A stretch of 64,000 bases of DNA from an uncultured Colwellia sp. (GCA_913061475.1 CAJXUN010000007.1:1-64000); one strand, 5' to 3'. Shown: positions 35,927 to 46,406, numbered from the stretch's first letter. Notes: generated from the sequence alone by a model not told the origin. A program made the numbers and translations.

Positions 35927-36039
35927 GCTGAGATGTACCTAACGCTATATTGCCCCGTGATTCATCATTACTTACCAGCCGAAAGAAAGCGGGTTATCGT
36001 CGATGATCACCATTCTAATTTCAATCATTTTTGTCAACG

Positions 36040-36444
36040 TTACGTCGGATACGTTGCAAAGGTGTCAGCTGATTTACCTTCGTCAAACCAACACGGTCTT
36101 TCATTCCAAAAAATGTTAGCCGATGGCCTTATTTCGGGGTCACCTGAAACATAGCCTGCTGGAACCACCAAAAAAGCGCCATCTCTACTAAGGTAGGGAA
36201 CTTGAGAGCCACATTGGGTACAAAAACAATTACTGAATCGTTCAGCGTTTGGTAAATCAAATCTTTTAATTAAGTCTTGGCCAGACAACCATTTAATTTT
36301 ATCGGGTGCAGTAAACATAAGCGCAGCGAAGGCCGAGCCCGTTTTTTTCTGACAACGATCACAGTAACACTGATAAAACTTACTAAAAGGGCCTTTGATC
36401 GTACTAGCGACTTTTCCACATAAACAACTGCCATTTATTTCCAT
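36040..36444 (-). CDS. GFA/CENP-V domain protein
   Basis: 134 aa. The zinc-binding cysteines of the GFA fold are all visible: GSCLCGKV (residues 5-12), YCDRCQKKTGSAF (about 28-40) and CFCTQCGSQVPYL (about 73-85). The family includes a glutathione-dependent formaldehyde-activating protein, but most members have no proven activity. The gene stands alone. Confidence 0.88.
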   Translation of the reverse strand: MEINGSCLCGKVASTIKGPFSKFYQCYCDRCQKKTGSAFAALMFTAPDKIKWLSGQDLIKRFDLPNAERFSNCFCTQCGSQVPYLSRDGAFLVVPAGYVSGDPEIRPSANIFWNERPCWFDEGKSADTFATYPT

Positions 36445-36590
36445 TTCGATTTCCTTGATGAGATTAATATCTCAATATGTTGTTCTGAAAAACGATAAAC
36501 TATTGTCATAGTTAATTAAATCCCCTAAGCCTAAATAGAAGGTTCTCAATGGTTAGCTATATAACGGCAAAAATATAACAGTGAAATGTC

Positions 36591-36914
36591 TTAAGCTTCT
36601 ATACCCCAACCATCGTTGTAGCCTTTAAATTTTGCAGCTAGTAACTCAAATTCAGCTTCTTGCGCAACAATGGCTTCATAACTTGGCGTCATGGCTACCG
36701 TGCAGTTAACATCCCAGACATTGGGTAATTCATCTGGTGTTAGCTCTACCTGCATATCTGGTGCTTGTGCAGTCAAATGAGCAACCATAGCTTGCGCTTG
36801 TTGTTCTTGTTCAAACAGGTGAAAAAACACCACGTTATGCATCGCGTTTAAATCAATGCCTGCAGCTTGCATTTCAGCTAAAACTTGGCCGGTTTCATCA
36901 TTAGGGAAGGTCAT
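36591..36914 (-). CDS. rraB: Ribonuclease E inhibitor RraB
   Basis: 107 aa, RraB (DUF695-type) family. Residues FPNDETGQVLAEMQAAGIDLN, VVFFHLFEQEQQAQAMVAHL and WDVNCTVAMTPSYEAIVAQEAEFELLAAKFKGYNDGWGIEA follow the family pattern closely, including the C-terminal DGWG. RraB binds the scaffold part of RNase E and modulates mRNA decay. The gene is isolated and the typical partner argF is not in the window. Confidence 0.88.
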   Translation of the reverse strand: MTFPNDETGQVLAEMQAAGIDLNAMHNVVFFHLFEQEQQAQAMVAHLTAQAPDMQVELTPDELPNVWDVNCTVAMTPSYEAIVAQEAEFELLAAKFKGYNDGWGIEA

Positions 36915-36948
36915 ATCAAATACAAATTATTAAAAACAATGCCTTATT

Positions 36949-36980
36949 ATATACCCAAATCTGCTTAAGATGCTCGTTTG
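36949..36980 (+). repeat. Dispersed intergenic repeat
   Basis: ATATACCCAAATCTGCTTAA continuing GATGCTCGTTT, related to the copy at 26496-26523. Both lie between genes. Confidence 0.5.
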
Positions 36981-37019
36981 GCTGACAATTAAAAGCCATT
37001 TTATCAAGCAAGACACAAA

Positions 37020-37502
37020 CTATTTATTGGCACTGATTAAGGTACAAATATTTTGCTGGCAAGCGAGCTCGCTTAGTTGATTTGCCATCGGACAACTATC
37101 CAAGCTTACCTTCTGAGTCGCTATTTTTTTAAGTTGTGAGACACCAATAACATTACTAGCGAGCTGGCAGTCGATATTTTTAAATTTGATTGTCACTAAC
37201 TTGCATTGCGCTATCGTGACACAGGTTAAGTTATTTATCAGGGTATCTTCAAACAGCGCCATAATGTTAGCATTGGTTTGTTTTGGCGTGGCTTTCGCGT
37301 CATCAGTGGTGATTATCTTGCTATATTCACTGAGGTTACGTTTTTGCTGTAATTTTTCTTGTTGCAGCTGAGCTTCGAGTGCCAATTGGTTTTTCAATAA
37401 TGTGCTGCTTTTCTCATTTTCTGCCAGTAGATACCCTAAGCCAAGCAGTATCACCATCAAGCCACTAAGCACTATGAATGTGATAATGAGCCACTTTAGC
37501 AT
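37020..37502 (-). CDS. Membrane-anchored protein of unknown function
   Basis: 160 aa. One N-terminal membrane segment (LIITFIVLSGLMVILLGLGYLLA, about residues 4-26), a coiled-coil-like stretch rich in Gln/Leu/Lys (about 35-60), and a small C-terminal domain with five or six cysteines (TCVTIAQCKLV, IDCQLA, DSCPMANQLSELACQQNIC). The cysteines would face the periplasm and could form disulfides. I do not recognise the family. It starts where the DUF4136-type lipoprotein gene ends, so the two are likely co-transcribed, downstream of the nos operon. Confidence 0.65.
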   Translation of the reverse strand: MLKWLIITFIVLSGLMVILLGLGYLLAENEKSSTLLKNQLALEAQLQQEKLQQKRNLSEYSKIITTDDAKATPKQTNANIMALFEDTLINNLTCVTIAQCKLVTIKFKNIDCQLASNVIGVSQLKKIATQKVSLDSCPMANQLSELACQQNICTLISANK

Positions 37503-38092
37503 TAAACTATCTCTTTATTTTCGACCGTTACCGCACTAAGGTTTTTACCTTTAGGGTAATCAAGTAGCATGATGTCAACGGCGCGGCTGATTTTTTTCTG
37601 CATTTCTCGGCTATTATCATCATCGTTAAAGCCTAATGGGTAAATACTGCGCCACACTGAACGCTGGCTTTCTGGATCGATAATATCAATAATTAAACTA
37701 CCTGGACGTAACTGACTTTTTATTTTGGCGCGTGATGTATCGCCTACTCGTAAACAGTAACGGCAATACTTTACTTGTTCATTATATTTTTCTAGTTCGC
37801 CAATGCGATTATTAAGCACATGATAAGCAATAATAATATCGGCTTTTTTTAAGGTTTTATAGCGAAAGCCATTCTTGTCAAAGCCCTGTTCAATGGCGAG
37901 TTCAATGGTATTGCGTGTACTATCACTCATGTTTTGCAAGTCGCCAAACGCTGAATTTCGGCCATAAGTGCTATAGCTTTCAACCAACGAGAAATCAAAA
38001 CCATCACGAAAAGACGTGGTTGCTGTCGAAGATGAACACGCGGCAAGGTTGATCATTAAAACTATGCAGCTAAGTAATCGAAGATTTTTCAT
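37502..38092 (-). CDS. DUF4136-like lipoprotein
   Basis: 196 aa. Lipoprotein signal with lipobox (INLAAC, Cys20). The mature domain begins with FSLVESYSTYGRNSAF and contains IIAYHVLNNRIGELEKYN and LIIDIIDPESQRSVWRS, the usual pattern of DUF4136 proteins (small alpha-beta domain, unknown function). It lies 85 bases after nosL on the same strand, with its own potential promoter, and its stop abuts the next gene. Confidence 0.75.
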   Translation of the reverse strand: MKNLRLLSCIVLMINLAACSSSTATTSFRDGFDFSLVESYSTYGRNSAFGDLQNMSDSTRNTIELAIEQGFDKNGFRYKTLKKADIIIAYHVLNNRIGELEKYNEQVKYCRYCLRVGDTSRAKIKSQLRPGSLIIDIIDPESQRSVWRSIYPLGFNDDDNSREMQKKISRAVDIMLLDYPKGKNLSAVTVENKEIV

Positions 38093-38176
38093 GGTGGCAT
38101 CAAAGAAGAAATAGTCCTACTAGATTACCTAGCTGTTTTAAAATTACAACACTTGCTAGCAATATTGCCCTGCTAC

Positions 38177-38677
38177 TTATTGTAATGATTGATAACTAAC
38201 AGCATTAAAATCAATAACTTTACCACCAAACTCACTAGCAAAAGCGTCGGCATCAGTGCGAGCTGAAAAACTGGCGAGGGTTTTCCCCATAGCACCCGTT
38301 CGGCTAGAGCCAATTACATACCAAGCTACGCGGGCATCAATAAAGTAGCTATCATTCGGCGCTTGCCACGGCGCTTTACTCATGTCGTGTACTAAAATCG
38401 TCGTGACATTACGCTTATTTTCCGGATCAAGATAAAAGCTAAACATATCACGGGTTGAACAGAATTTTTTCACACTATTACCGTCGGCCAGAGTAACACC
38501 TTGACGAAATAATTCAGCTTTCGGGCCAGAGAAGTTTGAGATTAACATGCCGCATAAATGGCATTCATCAGAGTTTTCAATGGCTACCGCTTGGTGAATA
38601 ATAGCTTGTTGTGCTGATTGTTCAGAACAAGCCACAACAAACACTAAGACGATGGACAAACATAATTTACGCAGCAT
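38177..38677 (-). CDS. nosL: NosL copper-binding lipoprotein
   Basis: 166 aa. Lipobox signal (VFVVACSEQ, Cys17). The Cu(I)-binding motif CHLCGMLI (about residues 39-46) is characteristic of NosL, followed by AELFRQGV and the C-terminal YVIGSSRTGAMGKTLASFSARTDADAFASEFGGKV. NosL is an outer-membrane-attached copper chaperone that delivers Cu to NosZ via the NosDFY complex. Last gene of the nosRZDFYL operon, 11 bases after nosY. Confidence 0.92.
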   Translation of the reverse strand: MLRKLCLSIVLVFVVACSEQSAQQAIIHQAVAIENSDECHLCGMLISNFSGPKAELFRQGVTLADGNSVKKFCSTRDMFSFYLDPENKRNVTTILVHDMSKAPWQAPNDSYFIDARVAWYVIGSSRTGAMGKTLASFSARTDADAFASEFGGKVIDFNAVSYQSLQ

Positions 38678-38688
38678 AGCGGATACCT

Positions 38689-39507
38689 TTAAAGTTTTTT
38701 ATTTTTGAAAATAACTGATGCCATAGCCAGAGGTGCAATAACCCAGCTCAATAATATTAATAGCAGCTGCCCTTGAGTTAAATTCGCATTGATAGCAACA
38801 GCAAGCGCGCCATTAACATCAGTGCTATCTAATCCTGCCAGATTAACTAAGCGGAATACATCGGCTGGATTTAACATCATCAATTGCGTTAATGTTGATT
38901 GACTTAACCCTGAATCAGCACTAACAAGCAAGGCGAGTAAGGCTAAATCAAAAACTAAGGCGAAAAAGAACCAAGTGAGTAAAGCCATACCTGCCGCTTT
39001 TGATTTTTCACTCGCCACTAAGCTGATCATGTAAGCGATGGCGGTAAAACTTAAGCCTAATAATGTGGCACTTAGAATGAAATAAGCAAAAGTTTCAATA
39101 ATGGCAAAGTTGTCATGTTGGATATAAAGCAACAAGGCCGAAGCACCAAAACCGAGCAATGTCGCTAAAGTAATAATACCGCCTTGACCAAAAAACTTGC
39201 CTAGTAATAATTGATTTTTACTCAATGGGTAAGTCAATAATAACAGCAATGTGCCGCCTTCTTGCTCGCCAACAAAACTATCATAACTTAGCAGTAAAGC
39301 AATTAAGGGGATCAAAAATACTGCTAAACTCGCTAAGCTTGCGATAGTGGTAGATAACGAGGTTACTCCCACTGTGCCAGAAGCCGCGGCACCAAAGTAA
39401 GTTAATCCCACCGAAAGCACGGCAAAAATTAAGGTAATCGATAATAACCAACGGTTACGTAGCCCATCGTGAAACTCTTTATTCGCAACGGTAATAATTT
39501 CTCTCAT
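38689..39507 (-). CDS. nosY: NosY ABC transporter permease
   Basis: 272 aa with six membrane segments, ABC-2 type permease. The N-terminal ITVANKEFHDGLRNRWLL and the loop YDSFVGEQEGGTLLLLLTYPLSKNQLLLGKF are typical of NosY. It forms the membrane part of NosDFY, which couples ATP hydrolysis to maturation of the NosZ CuZ cluster. It overlaps nosF by one base. Confidence 0.93.
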   Translation of the reverse strand: MREIITVANKEFHDGLRNRWLLSITLIFAVLSVGLTYFGAAASGTVGVTSLSTTIASLASLAVFLIPLIALLLSYDSFVGEQEGGTLLLLLTYPLSKNQLLLGKFFGQGGIITLATLLGFGASALLLYIQHDNFAIIETFAYFILSATLLGLSFTAIAYMISLVASEKSKAAGMALLTWFFFALVFDLALLALLVSADSGLSQSTLTQLMMLNPADVFRLVNLAGLDSTDVNGALAVAINANLTQGQLLLILLSWVIAPLAMASVIFKNKKL

Positions 39508-40460
39508 TATGCACCTGCCTTATTATTTTCCGTTGCGCTGCTATTGTTCATTTTTTCTGGATTAGAGTGTGCTTTTTGTTGCAAATAGTATTGATATACC
39601 TGCTCTAAATTAGCCGACTCTACGCTAATATCACGTAAGCTATCATCAGCAAGTAAGTGACGTAATACCATCAATTTTTCTTGTTCGGGCACCTGTAGAC
39701 TATCTGCGCCAATTAAATAAGGTCGCAACAAAGTATCATTTGCTAAAGTGCCATTTAAACCTAGCGGTTTAATCTTGGTCGGCAAGTTGGCTTGGCCTCT
39801 AAGTTCGGCAATGGTGCCAAGAGCTAAGGTTTTACCACCCGATATAATCATCGCGCGATCAATATGTTGCTCAACGCCGGGTAACACATGCGAACATAAG
39901 ACAACACTGGTACCTTGCGTTTTTAGGCGATCAACACTTTGGTAAAACTCTGCGGTAGCACTCGGATCAAGGCCCACCGTCGGCTCATCAAGCAATAACA
40001 ATTTTGGTTCACCAATAAAGGCTTGTGCCAAGCCTAAACGTTGGCGCATGCCTTTCGAATAAGTTTTTACTTGTCGATCCATCGCATGCGCAATACCCAC
40101 CTGTTCTAATAGCGCTTTCGCGTGTGCTGTTGACTGGCCCTTTAAACGCGAAAAGTAACTGAGCACTTCTAAACCGGTTAGTTGCTCATAAAACATCACG
40201 TTTTCTGGCAAGTAGCCCATTTTTGCTCGCATATGCCAAGCAGATTTATTATCTGGCTTCATACCCATCACAGTTACGTTGCCAGCATCTGCAGAAATTA
40301 CGCCTAAAATAAGCTTCATCATAGTGGTTTTTCCGGCGCCGTTATGGCCAAACAACCCTAGCACTTCACCTTGTGCTAATTGCAGGTTAATAGACGACAA
40401 TGCCGGCAAATTTTTATAATGCTTACTGACATTTTCAAGGGTAACGATCGGACTATTCAT
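39507..40460 (-). CDS. nosF: NosF ABC transporter ATPase
   Basis: 317 aa. Walker A GHNGAGKTT (residues 38-46), signature YSKGMRQRLGLAQ (about 139-151), Walker B LLLLDEPTVGLD (about 159-170) and switch His in VLCSHVL are complete. ATPase of the NosDFY complex. It is preceded by nosD with a one-base junction and is followed by nosY the same way, implying translational coupling. The C-terminal tail is Asn/Ser-rich. Confidence 0.95.
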   Translation of the reverse strand: MNSPIVTLENVSKHYKNLPALSSINLQLAQGEVLGLFGHNGAGKTTMMKLILGVISADAGNVTVMGMKPDNKSAWHMRAKMGYLPENVMFYEQLTGLEVLSYFSRLKGQSTAHAKALLEQVGIAHAMDRQVKTYSKGMRQRLGLAQAFIGEPKLLLLDEPTVGLDPSATAEFYQSVDRLKTQGTSVVLCSHVLPGVEQHIDRAMIISGGKTLALGTIAELRGQANLPTKIKPLGLNGTLANDTLLRPYLIGADSLQVPEQEKLMVLRHLLADDSLRDISVESANLEQVYQYYLQQKAHSNPEKMNNSSATENNKAGA

Positions 40461-41830
40461 TATGGTTGATTTGCCTTATTCACATAAACGTTTAAATGCT
40501 CATCACGGGTTGAGAGTGATGACGCGAGACGACTTGCTTTATGCTCTGTCATCGCAGGTTGCATTAAAGGAAAACTATCTTTGACACCGGGTGGCTTTAA
40601 GACCGGAAATTCTTTTTGTACCCAACGAAGTATCAGTACTATTGGGCTGTCCATGATCATTTTCATTTCCGGATATTGCCATATAAGCTGATCAATTCCG
40701 TCGTTGGGCTCAAAAACAACATCGCCAATGTTATCGCCGTTCATATCCCAGCCTAAATAGTTGCTCCAATAATTACCTTTGCCTTCAAAGCTCCATTCTT
40801 GTTTTTTATTGGAGACATATTTCACTTGTACTGGATTATTAATAAAGCTATTGCCGTAAACTTTGGTGTTTTCCGACCCCGCAGTTAAGTGAATACCAAT
40901 TTCAGCGGTATCAATGCGGTTGTTTTTAATGGTGTTATAGGCTGAGTTATAAACAAACAAGCCTTTGCCGTCTCGACCTAAAACCTTATTTTCCGGCTTA
41001 GTCCAAACGTTTTCAATTTGATTATTACTGATAACAGATGAGGTAATAAAGTTCATTAAAAAGCCGTAATCTTCACTATTTACACTGCGATTACCATCAA
41101 CCACAAGATTGCGTGAACTCATCAAGGCATATCCCGCTCGGGTATTGTAGGCACTGTTATTTAGCACTTTATTACTGTGCGAATACATATAATGCACGCC
41201 GTAACGTAAATCATGCATTATGTTATTTTCTAAGACATTATTTTGACTTGATATGATGTATAAGCCGTCTCTGGTGTGGAACACTTCATTATTTTTCACT
41301 TCAACATCTTGCACTATAGATAACTGAATACCGTTACCGCGATCGGCTGAACGTAAGGTGTTATTACCTTGAATCACGTTATCTAATACTTTTATATTTT
41401 TACCTTTTTGCAACCAAATACCAAAACCATCGCCTTTTAAGCGATTAGCCTTAATCGTAATGTTGCTAGCATTGGTATCAGCATAAATACCGGAGTCCTG
41501 CTCTGTTAGGTTATGACCCCAATTAATAATGGTTAAATTTTCAACCACAACATCACTTTGCTTTAACACTAAAGCATGACCTTGTCCTTGGGCATCAATA
41601 ATTGCAGCATCATCTTGATTTTCCGCTGTTAAGGTGATTTGATGATTAACAACAAAATTTCCAAGATAACGGCCCGGCGCCAGTATAAGCGTGTCGCCAT
41701 CAGCACTGGCATCTAATTTTTTTTGTAGATTGTCGTCAGGAGTAACCTCAATAGTGACCGCTAAAACACTGTATGCAGTACAGAATGTTAGCAATAGTAT
41801 CGGCAAGACTCTAAACAATAGTAATTTCAA
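40460..41830 (-). CDS. nosD: NosD periplasmic copper-handling beta-helix protein
   Basis: 456 aa. Signal peptide (residues 1-24, ending VLA). The rest is a right-handed parallel beta-helix of CASH/NosD repeats, with recurrent N-x-I/V-x-x-N motifs such as NVIQGNNTLRSADRGNGIQLS, NVLENNIMHDLRYGVHYMYSHSNKVLNN and NTIKNNRIDTAEIGIHL. NosD receives copper from NosL and passes it to NosZ. It lies 126 bases downstream of nosZ. Confidence 0.94.
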   Translation of the reverse strand: MKLLLFRVLPILLLTFCTAYSVLAVTIEVTPDDNLQKKLDASADGDTLILAPGRYLGNFVVNHQITLTAENQDDAAIIDAQGQGHALVLKQSDVVVENLTIINWGHNLTEQDSGIYADTNASNITIKANRLKGDGFGIWLQKGKNIKVLDNVIQGNNTLRSADRGNGIQLSIVQDVEVKNNEVFHTRDGLYIISSQNNVLENNIMHDLRYGVHYMYSHSNKVLNNSAYNTRAGYALMSSRNLVVDGNRSVNSEDYGFLMNFITSSVISNNQIENVWTKPENKVLGRDGKGLFVYNSAYNTIKNNRIDTAEIGIHLTAGSENTKVYGNSFINNPVQVKYVSNKKQEWSFEGKGNYWSNYLGWDMNGDNIGDVVFEPNDGIDQLIWQYPEMKMIMDSPIVLILRWVQKEFPVLKPPGVKDSFPLMQPAMTEHKASRLASSLSTRDEHLNVYVNKANQP

Positions 41831-41956
41831 AAAACTCGACCTTTTATGGCAATTAAAATAACGAATTAATCATTCAGCGAGAATTAAAAGCGGCAATAAC
41901 AAAAGTGCTATTGCCGCAAGCTTAAGGTTTATCAATACACTTACGCAATAATTTGC

Positions 41957-43849
41957 TTAAGCTTCAACTAGCATACGACCACGCATTTCCATATGCAGAG
42001 CATGACAGAACCAGTTACAGTAATACCATTGTACGCCAGGTTTATCGGCCATAAAGGTAATTGATGCCGTTGCTTGAGGACCAATCTCCATTTGTACGCC
42101 GTGGTTGGTCATACAGAAACCATGAGTTACATCTTCAACTTGGTCAAGGTTAGTAACGATAACGGTCACTTCATCACCTAACTTCACTTTAAATTCATTC
42201 ATGCCGTAAGTTGGTGCGATAGACGTCATATAGACACGAACTTTCTTACCGTCACGAATAACTTTATTGTCGGTATAAACATCAACACCGTCTTTTTTCG
42301 CCATAGCGATGGTTTCAGCGAAAATAGGATCAGTGCGTGGCCATAATTTTAGCGGTTTCATTTTGCTACGATGAACCAGCATACAGTCATGCGGTTCAGC
42401 GAATGTTGGCCCATCATGAACTAACTTCATTTCGTCACCAGAAATATCAATTAACTGGTCATTTTCAGGACGTAATGGTCCAACAGGTAAGAATCTATCT
42501 TTAGAGAATTTGCATAAAGATATTAACCACTTACCATCAGCATCACGGGTTTCACCTTGGGTGGTATGGTTATGACCTGGTTGGTAATGTACATCTAATT
42601 TTTGACGAATATAGTTAACTTTTTTGCCGTTATGTGCCGCAATTGCGTCTTCAACATTCCACTTGGCAATTTGGCTATCAAGGAATAGCGTGGTGTAGGC
42701 ATTACCTTTGTTATCAAACGCCGTATGTAGTGGACCTAAGCCTAGCTCTGGTTCAGCAACAATCGTATCACGTGGCTTAATTTTATTAGCAAACAAAGCA
42801 TCTAGTTTTTTGATCGAGATAATTGAAACTGTCGGAGATAACTTACCGTTTGCCACAAAGTACTCACCATTGGGTGAAGTATTGAGTCCGTGTGGTGATT
42901 TGGGCACTGGAATATAACGTGTTAATTCAGAGCCTTTACGACCATCCAATACCGGTACATTGTTGCCATTGTAGGTTTTGAATTTCCCTGCCTTCAGGGC
43001 AGCTTCACACGCAGCTAAACTGAAGATGACCACGTGATCACGCTCAGCAGTGATCATTTCACCTAAGTTCATCCCCATTTCAGAGTTGTAACAAGTTGAA
43101 GCGAAATATTTACCGTCATAATCAGCATCAGTATTGTCTAAGTTACCGTCAACCATCACTTGGAAAGCCATTTCCATCGTTTCGGCATTAATGACGTTAT
43201 AAAGCGAACGGTAAGTGCTGACATCTTCCATGCCTGCTTTACCGTCGTTATTCATTGGAATTTCAAATTCGCCATTACATACCACATATTTAGTGTAAGG
43301 AACTTTTTGCACCCGTAAGCCATGAACCGCTTGTACGTTAGGCACCGTTAGCATTTTGTCACACTTCATAACATCACAACGAATACGAGCAACACGAGAG
43401 TTCGCTTTATCGTTAATGAAAACATATTTACCATCATAGTGGCCATCTTGCATGCTCATATGAGGATGATGTGAGTCACCGGCAAGTAAATGTGCGCTTT
43501 CGCCTTTAATACGCTTACTTTCGTCAGTTAAACCCCAACCGGTTGCTGAATCGATATTAAAGACCGGAATACGCATTAATTCACGCATTGACGGAATACC
43601 CATAATACGGACTTCGCCTGAGTGGCCACCTGACCAGAAACCGTAATATTCATCCAAATCTCCCGGATGAACAAAAGCTTCATTTTTTGCATACTCTGCA
43701 GCATGGGCTCTTGCCGTACTTGCAAACATAGCGGCAGTCATTGGAGCAGCAACAGCACCAGCACCTAATAACGCTGTTTTACCAAAAAACTTACGTCTAC
43801 CTTCGTTCTCTAACTCTACGTTATTAGAGCCATTATCGTCGTTACTCAT
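41957..43849 (-). CDS. nosZ: Nitrous-oxide reductase
   Basis: 630 aa from the ATG at 43849 with a GGAGA Shine-Dalgarno; a GTG one codon earlier is the alternative. A twin-arginine signal ([17 protein letters not shown]) marks a Tat-exported, clade I enzyme. The seven-bladed propeller carries CuZ ligands, for example the first pair in DSHHPHMSM. The C-terminal cupredoxin domain has the CuA motif [12 protein letters not shown] with GFCMTNHGV before it. It reduces N2O to N2 in the periplasm as a homodimer. Central gene of the operon. Confidence 0.97.
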   Translation of the reverse strand: MSNDDNGSNNVELENEGRRKFFGKTALLGAGAVAAPMTAAMFASTARAHAAEYAKNEAFVHPGDLDEYYGFWSGGHSGEVRIMGIPSMRELMRIPVFNIDSATGWGLTDESKRIKGESAHLLAGDSHHPHMSMQDGHYDGKYVFINDKANSRVARIRCDVMKCDKMLTVPNVQAVHGLRVQKVPYTKYVVCNGEFEIPMNNDGKAGMEDVSTYRSLYNVINAETMEMAFQVMVDGNLDNTDADYDGKYFASTCYNSEMGMNLGEMITAERDHVVIFSLAACEAALKAGKFKTYNGNNVPVLDGRKGSELTRYIPVPKSPHGLNTSPNGEYFVANGKLSPTVSIISIKKLDALFANKIKPRDTIVAEPELGLGPLHTAFDNKGNAYTTLFLDSQIAKWNVEDAIAAHNGKKVNYIRQKLDVHYQPGHNHTTQGETRDADGKWLISLCKFSKDRFLPVGPLRPENDQLIDISGDEMKLVHDGPTFAEPHDCMLVHRSKMKPLKLWPRTDPIFAETIAMAKKDGVDVYTDNKVIRDGKKVRVYMTSIAPTYGMNEFKVKLGDEVTVIVTNLDQVEDVTHGFCMTNHGVQMEIGPQATASITFMADKPGVQWYYCNWFCHALHMEMRGRMLVEA

Positions 43850-43913
43850 CACTCTTCTCCATTATGGTTATTTTTGAAATTAGTTTTTAAACGGTACTTT
43901 TTATTGACAGAAA

Positions 43914-46064
43914 TTAAGCAACCTTGACGGTTTCAATTTCTGTTTCCTGAAATTTGGCTTTTTTACGCGCTAGTTTTTTCAACGGCGGACATTTTTCATC
44001 ATTAAAATACGTTACCTGACAATCTAAGCAGTAATGACATTCACGCATGTTGATTTCGCCGTCAGGATTAATAGCTTGAATTTCACATTCTTTTGCACAG
44101 GTTTTGCAAGGCTGACCACACTCTGGGCGACGTCTTAACCAGCTAAACAAGCGCACACTATTGCTGGTTGAAAGTGCAGCGCCTAAGGGGCATAAATAAC
44201 GACAGAAAAACTTACGGTTAAAGATGTTGATTGTTAACAGTAATAAGGCATAAATAATGAATGGCCATTCACGGTCAAACTTCAAGAGAAATGTAGTTTT
44301 AAAAGGTTCAATTTCAGCAAATTGTTCTGCTAAAGCTAATGAATCAAGCGATAAAGCAAATAAACCAAGCAACACCAGATATTTAATAGCCCACAGCCTT
44401 TCATGCACAGCCCAAGGTAATTCATACTGAGGAATTTTAATGTAGCGAGCAAAAACATTGATCAGTTCTTGCAAGGCGCCAAAAGGACATAACCAGCCGC
44501 AATATACCGCTCGGCCCCATAGCAACATAGTGACCGCAGCTGCGCCCCACAGCATAAATATTACAGGGTCTAATAAGAATAAATCCCAAGAGAAATCAGA
44601 CATAAACGCTTGTAAAAAAGTAAAAACGTTGACTACCGATAACTGCCCACCCCACATCCAACCGATAAAAACGACAGTCACCACTAAAAAGCCATGACGA
44701 AAGTTGTGCATAAACGTTGGGTGCCTTACTAAAACATCTTGAAAAAATAGTGCCGCGAGCAACAGAGTCATTAAGATAGATAAGATCACCACCTCAGTTT
44801 TTTTCTCTTGCCATACTTGTTGTGTCAGGGTTAATTCTGGCTCCGGTAAAATAATAGCTGGGCGATCTAAGTACTGATCTAAACCATGATAACTGCCTTT
44901 AAAACTGGTAAAAACGCTATCAACTGCGCCCATTTGACGACGTACTAACAATTCAAACTGCCAATCAACACCAGGGTTAAACTCATGATGCTGACGAATA
45001 ATAAACAGCGACATTTCTCGAAAAGTTGGCGCACCTTCAATAACTAAATCAGTGACACGGTTATGGTCTAAATCCCGAAAAGCGAAAGCAGCTTCATTTT
45101 GTAAAATTTGAATGCGATCAAAAATACCACCACGGACATAACCAGAGCCTTTAAATGAATAACCATTACCTAAAACAATAATCGCATGCTCATTAGGTTT
45201 CAGGGTTTTCATCAACCACTGATACTCGCTATCGCCTAATAAATTGCGTCCAATAGTTGGAATATCTGCTTGGGCATAATAAACATCAGCAAACATTGTC
45301 AATTTTTGCTCTGGTGCAGCTTGTTCAATTGTCTCAGCCTCAGTTCCAACGAATGCTTCATCTACCGTTTCACGATTTAAATAAAGCTTACGAATTGAGC
45401 CGTCGCCAAGTAATGTTTGCCAATTAGCTTGCTGATAAACATCGGTTAATACCGCTGCCATTGGTTGCTTAATTTCTTCAACCTCCGCAATAATACCCAG
45501 TGAACGCGCCACTTTTGTCGCGGCTTTAGTAATAGCAACATTCATCACCATAACCGTAACTGTTGCACCAGATAACCCATCTAAATGAATGACATCGCCT
45601 TTGGTATTGCCGCCCACTTTTAAGCGATCGCTCACACTAAGGCCATTATATTGATCAGAAAACGCCCATAGTTTAGTTTCCGGAATACCGGCCAGAATAA
45701 TCGGTTCATGGTGTTCTAATACTTTAGCGCCGATATACCTGCCGCTAGGATCAATCGCCACCAGCATATTAACCGGTTCACCTGAATAGGCTGGAATTCT
45801 TGCAATATCATTGGTTTCAAAAGCATAACCAATAATTTCTGCTTGTTTGTAAATAGTCCAAACAAGTGGCTCACCGATTTTGTCTGAGACTTTAGTGGCT
45901 TGTGGGAACATTTCGTTGATAAGGGGTAATGGATCTCTCGGCTCGCTCACGAACAACGCATGTGCTGAAAACTGGATAAACCAGAGCATCAAAACAGTAA
46001 ATAACGTTAGCTTTTTTTTACTAAACGACAATAAAAATAACATTGTTCCGTAATACCTACACAT
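43914..46064 (-). CDS. nosR: NosR membrane flavo-iron-sulfur protein
   Basis: 716 aa. Signal/anchor at the N-terminus, a periplasmic FMN-binding domain whose flavin-attachment Thr is in LSGATVTVMV (about residue 166), about six membrane segments with CxxxCP motifs (YCGWLCPFGA, FFCRYLCPLGA), and a cytoplasmic polyferredoxin end (CGQPCKTCAKEC and CHYCLDCQ). NosR is required for nosZ expression and for electron supply to N2O reductase. A second in-frame ATG at 46043 is an alternative start; neither has a strong Shine-Dalgarno. First gene of the operon, with an FNR-like site upstream at 46163-46176. Confidence 0.95.
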   Translation of the reverse strand: MCRYYGTMLFLLSFSKKKLTLFTVLMLWFIQFSAHALFVSEPRDPLPLINEMFPQATKVSDKIGEPLVWTIYKQAEIIGYAFETNDIARIPAYSGEPVNMLVAIDPSGRYIGAKVLEHHEPIILAGIPETKLWAFSDQYNGLSVSDRLKVGGNTKGDVIHLDGLSGATVTVMVMNVAITKAATKVARSLGIIAEVEEIKQPMAAVLTDVYQQANWQTLLGDGSIRKLYLNRETVDEAFVGTEAETIEQAAPEQKLTMFADVYYAQADIPTIGRNLLGDSEYQWLMKTLKPNEHAIIVLGNGYSFKGSGYVRGGIFDRIQILQNEAAFAFRDLDHNRVTDLVIEGAPTFREMSLFIIRQHHEFNPGVDWQFELLVRRQMGAVDSVFTSFKGSYHGLDQYLDRPAIILPEPELTLTQQVWQEKKTEVVILSILMTLLLAALFFQDVLVRHPTFMHNFRHGFLVVTVVFIGWMWGGQLSVVNVFTFLQAFMSDFSWDLFLLDPVIFMLWGAAAVTMLLWGRAVYCGWLCPFGALQELINVFARYIKIPQYELPWAVHERLWAIKYLVLLGLFALSLDSLALAEQFAEIEPFKTTFLLKFDREWPFIIYALLLLTINIFNRKFFCRYLCPLGAALSTSNSVRLFSWLRRRPECGQPCKTCAKECEIQAINPDGEINMRECHYCLDCQVTYFNDEKCPPLKKLARKKAKFQETEIETVKVA

Positions 46065-46406
46065 AGATGATAAGTAGTAAGTTCAGGGGAAAATAGACCA
46101 CCTGTAACTTATCTAACTGCGACAATATGTCGCACATACTACGCTTCTCAAAATTTCCGATGATGACTTAGATCAATAAAATTATGCTATTCTCAGACTA
46201 ATAATCACACAATTTTTATAGGGATATTTGATACTTAGCTAACATTAACATGAAGTATAAAGCTGCTTACAATGCAGTATTCGACAGTTGATTTAACTGA
46301 TTTTTTATGGAGTTATAGGTGTATGAAATAAGTTATTTAACCGAAATATTGCCCGAATTACACAAAAATATAGGTTAAGTTCTGGTAAGAATAATGTGGT
46401 AGTAAT
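46065..46406. promoter_or_regulatory. nos operon promoter region with FNR/DNR-like site
   Basis: About 340 bp of AT-rich, gene-free sequence. ATGAC-TTAG-ATCAA at 46163-46176 matches 8 of 10 defining positions of the FNR/DNR box (TTGAT-N4-ATCAA). It lies 99 bases before the annotated nosR start, suitable for anaerobic or NO-responsive activation. The identity of the regulator is not visible. Confidence 0.45.

Noticed and set aside
41957-46064. Clade II (Sec-type) NosZ
   Set aside because: The signal has a twin-arginine motif and the operon contains nosR, both typical of clade I; clade II uses Sec signals and nosB/nosG-type partners.
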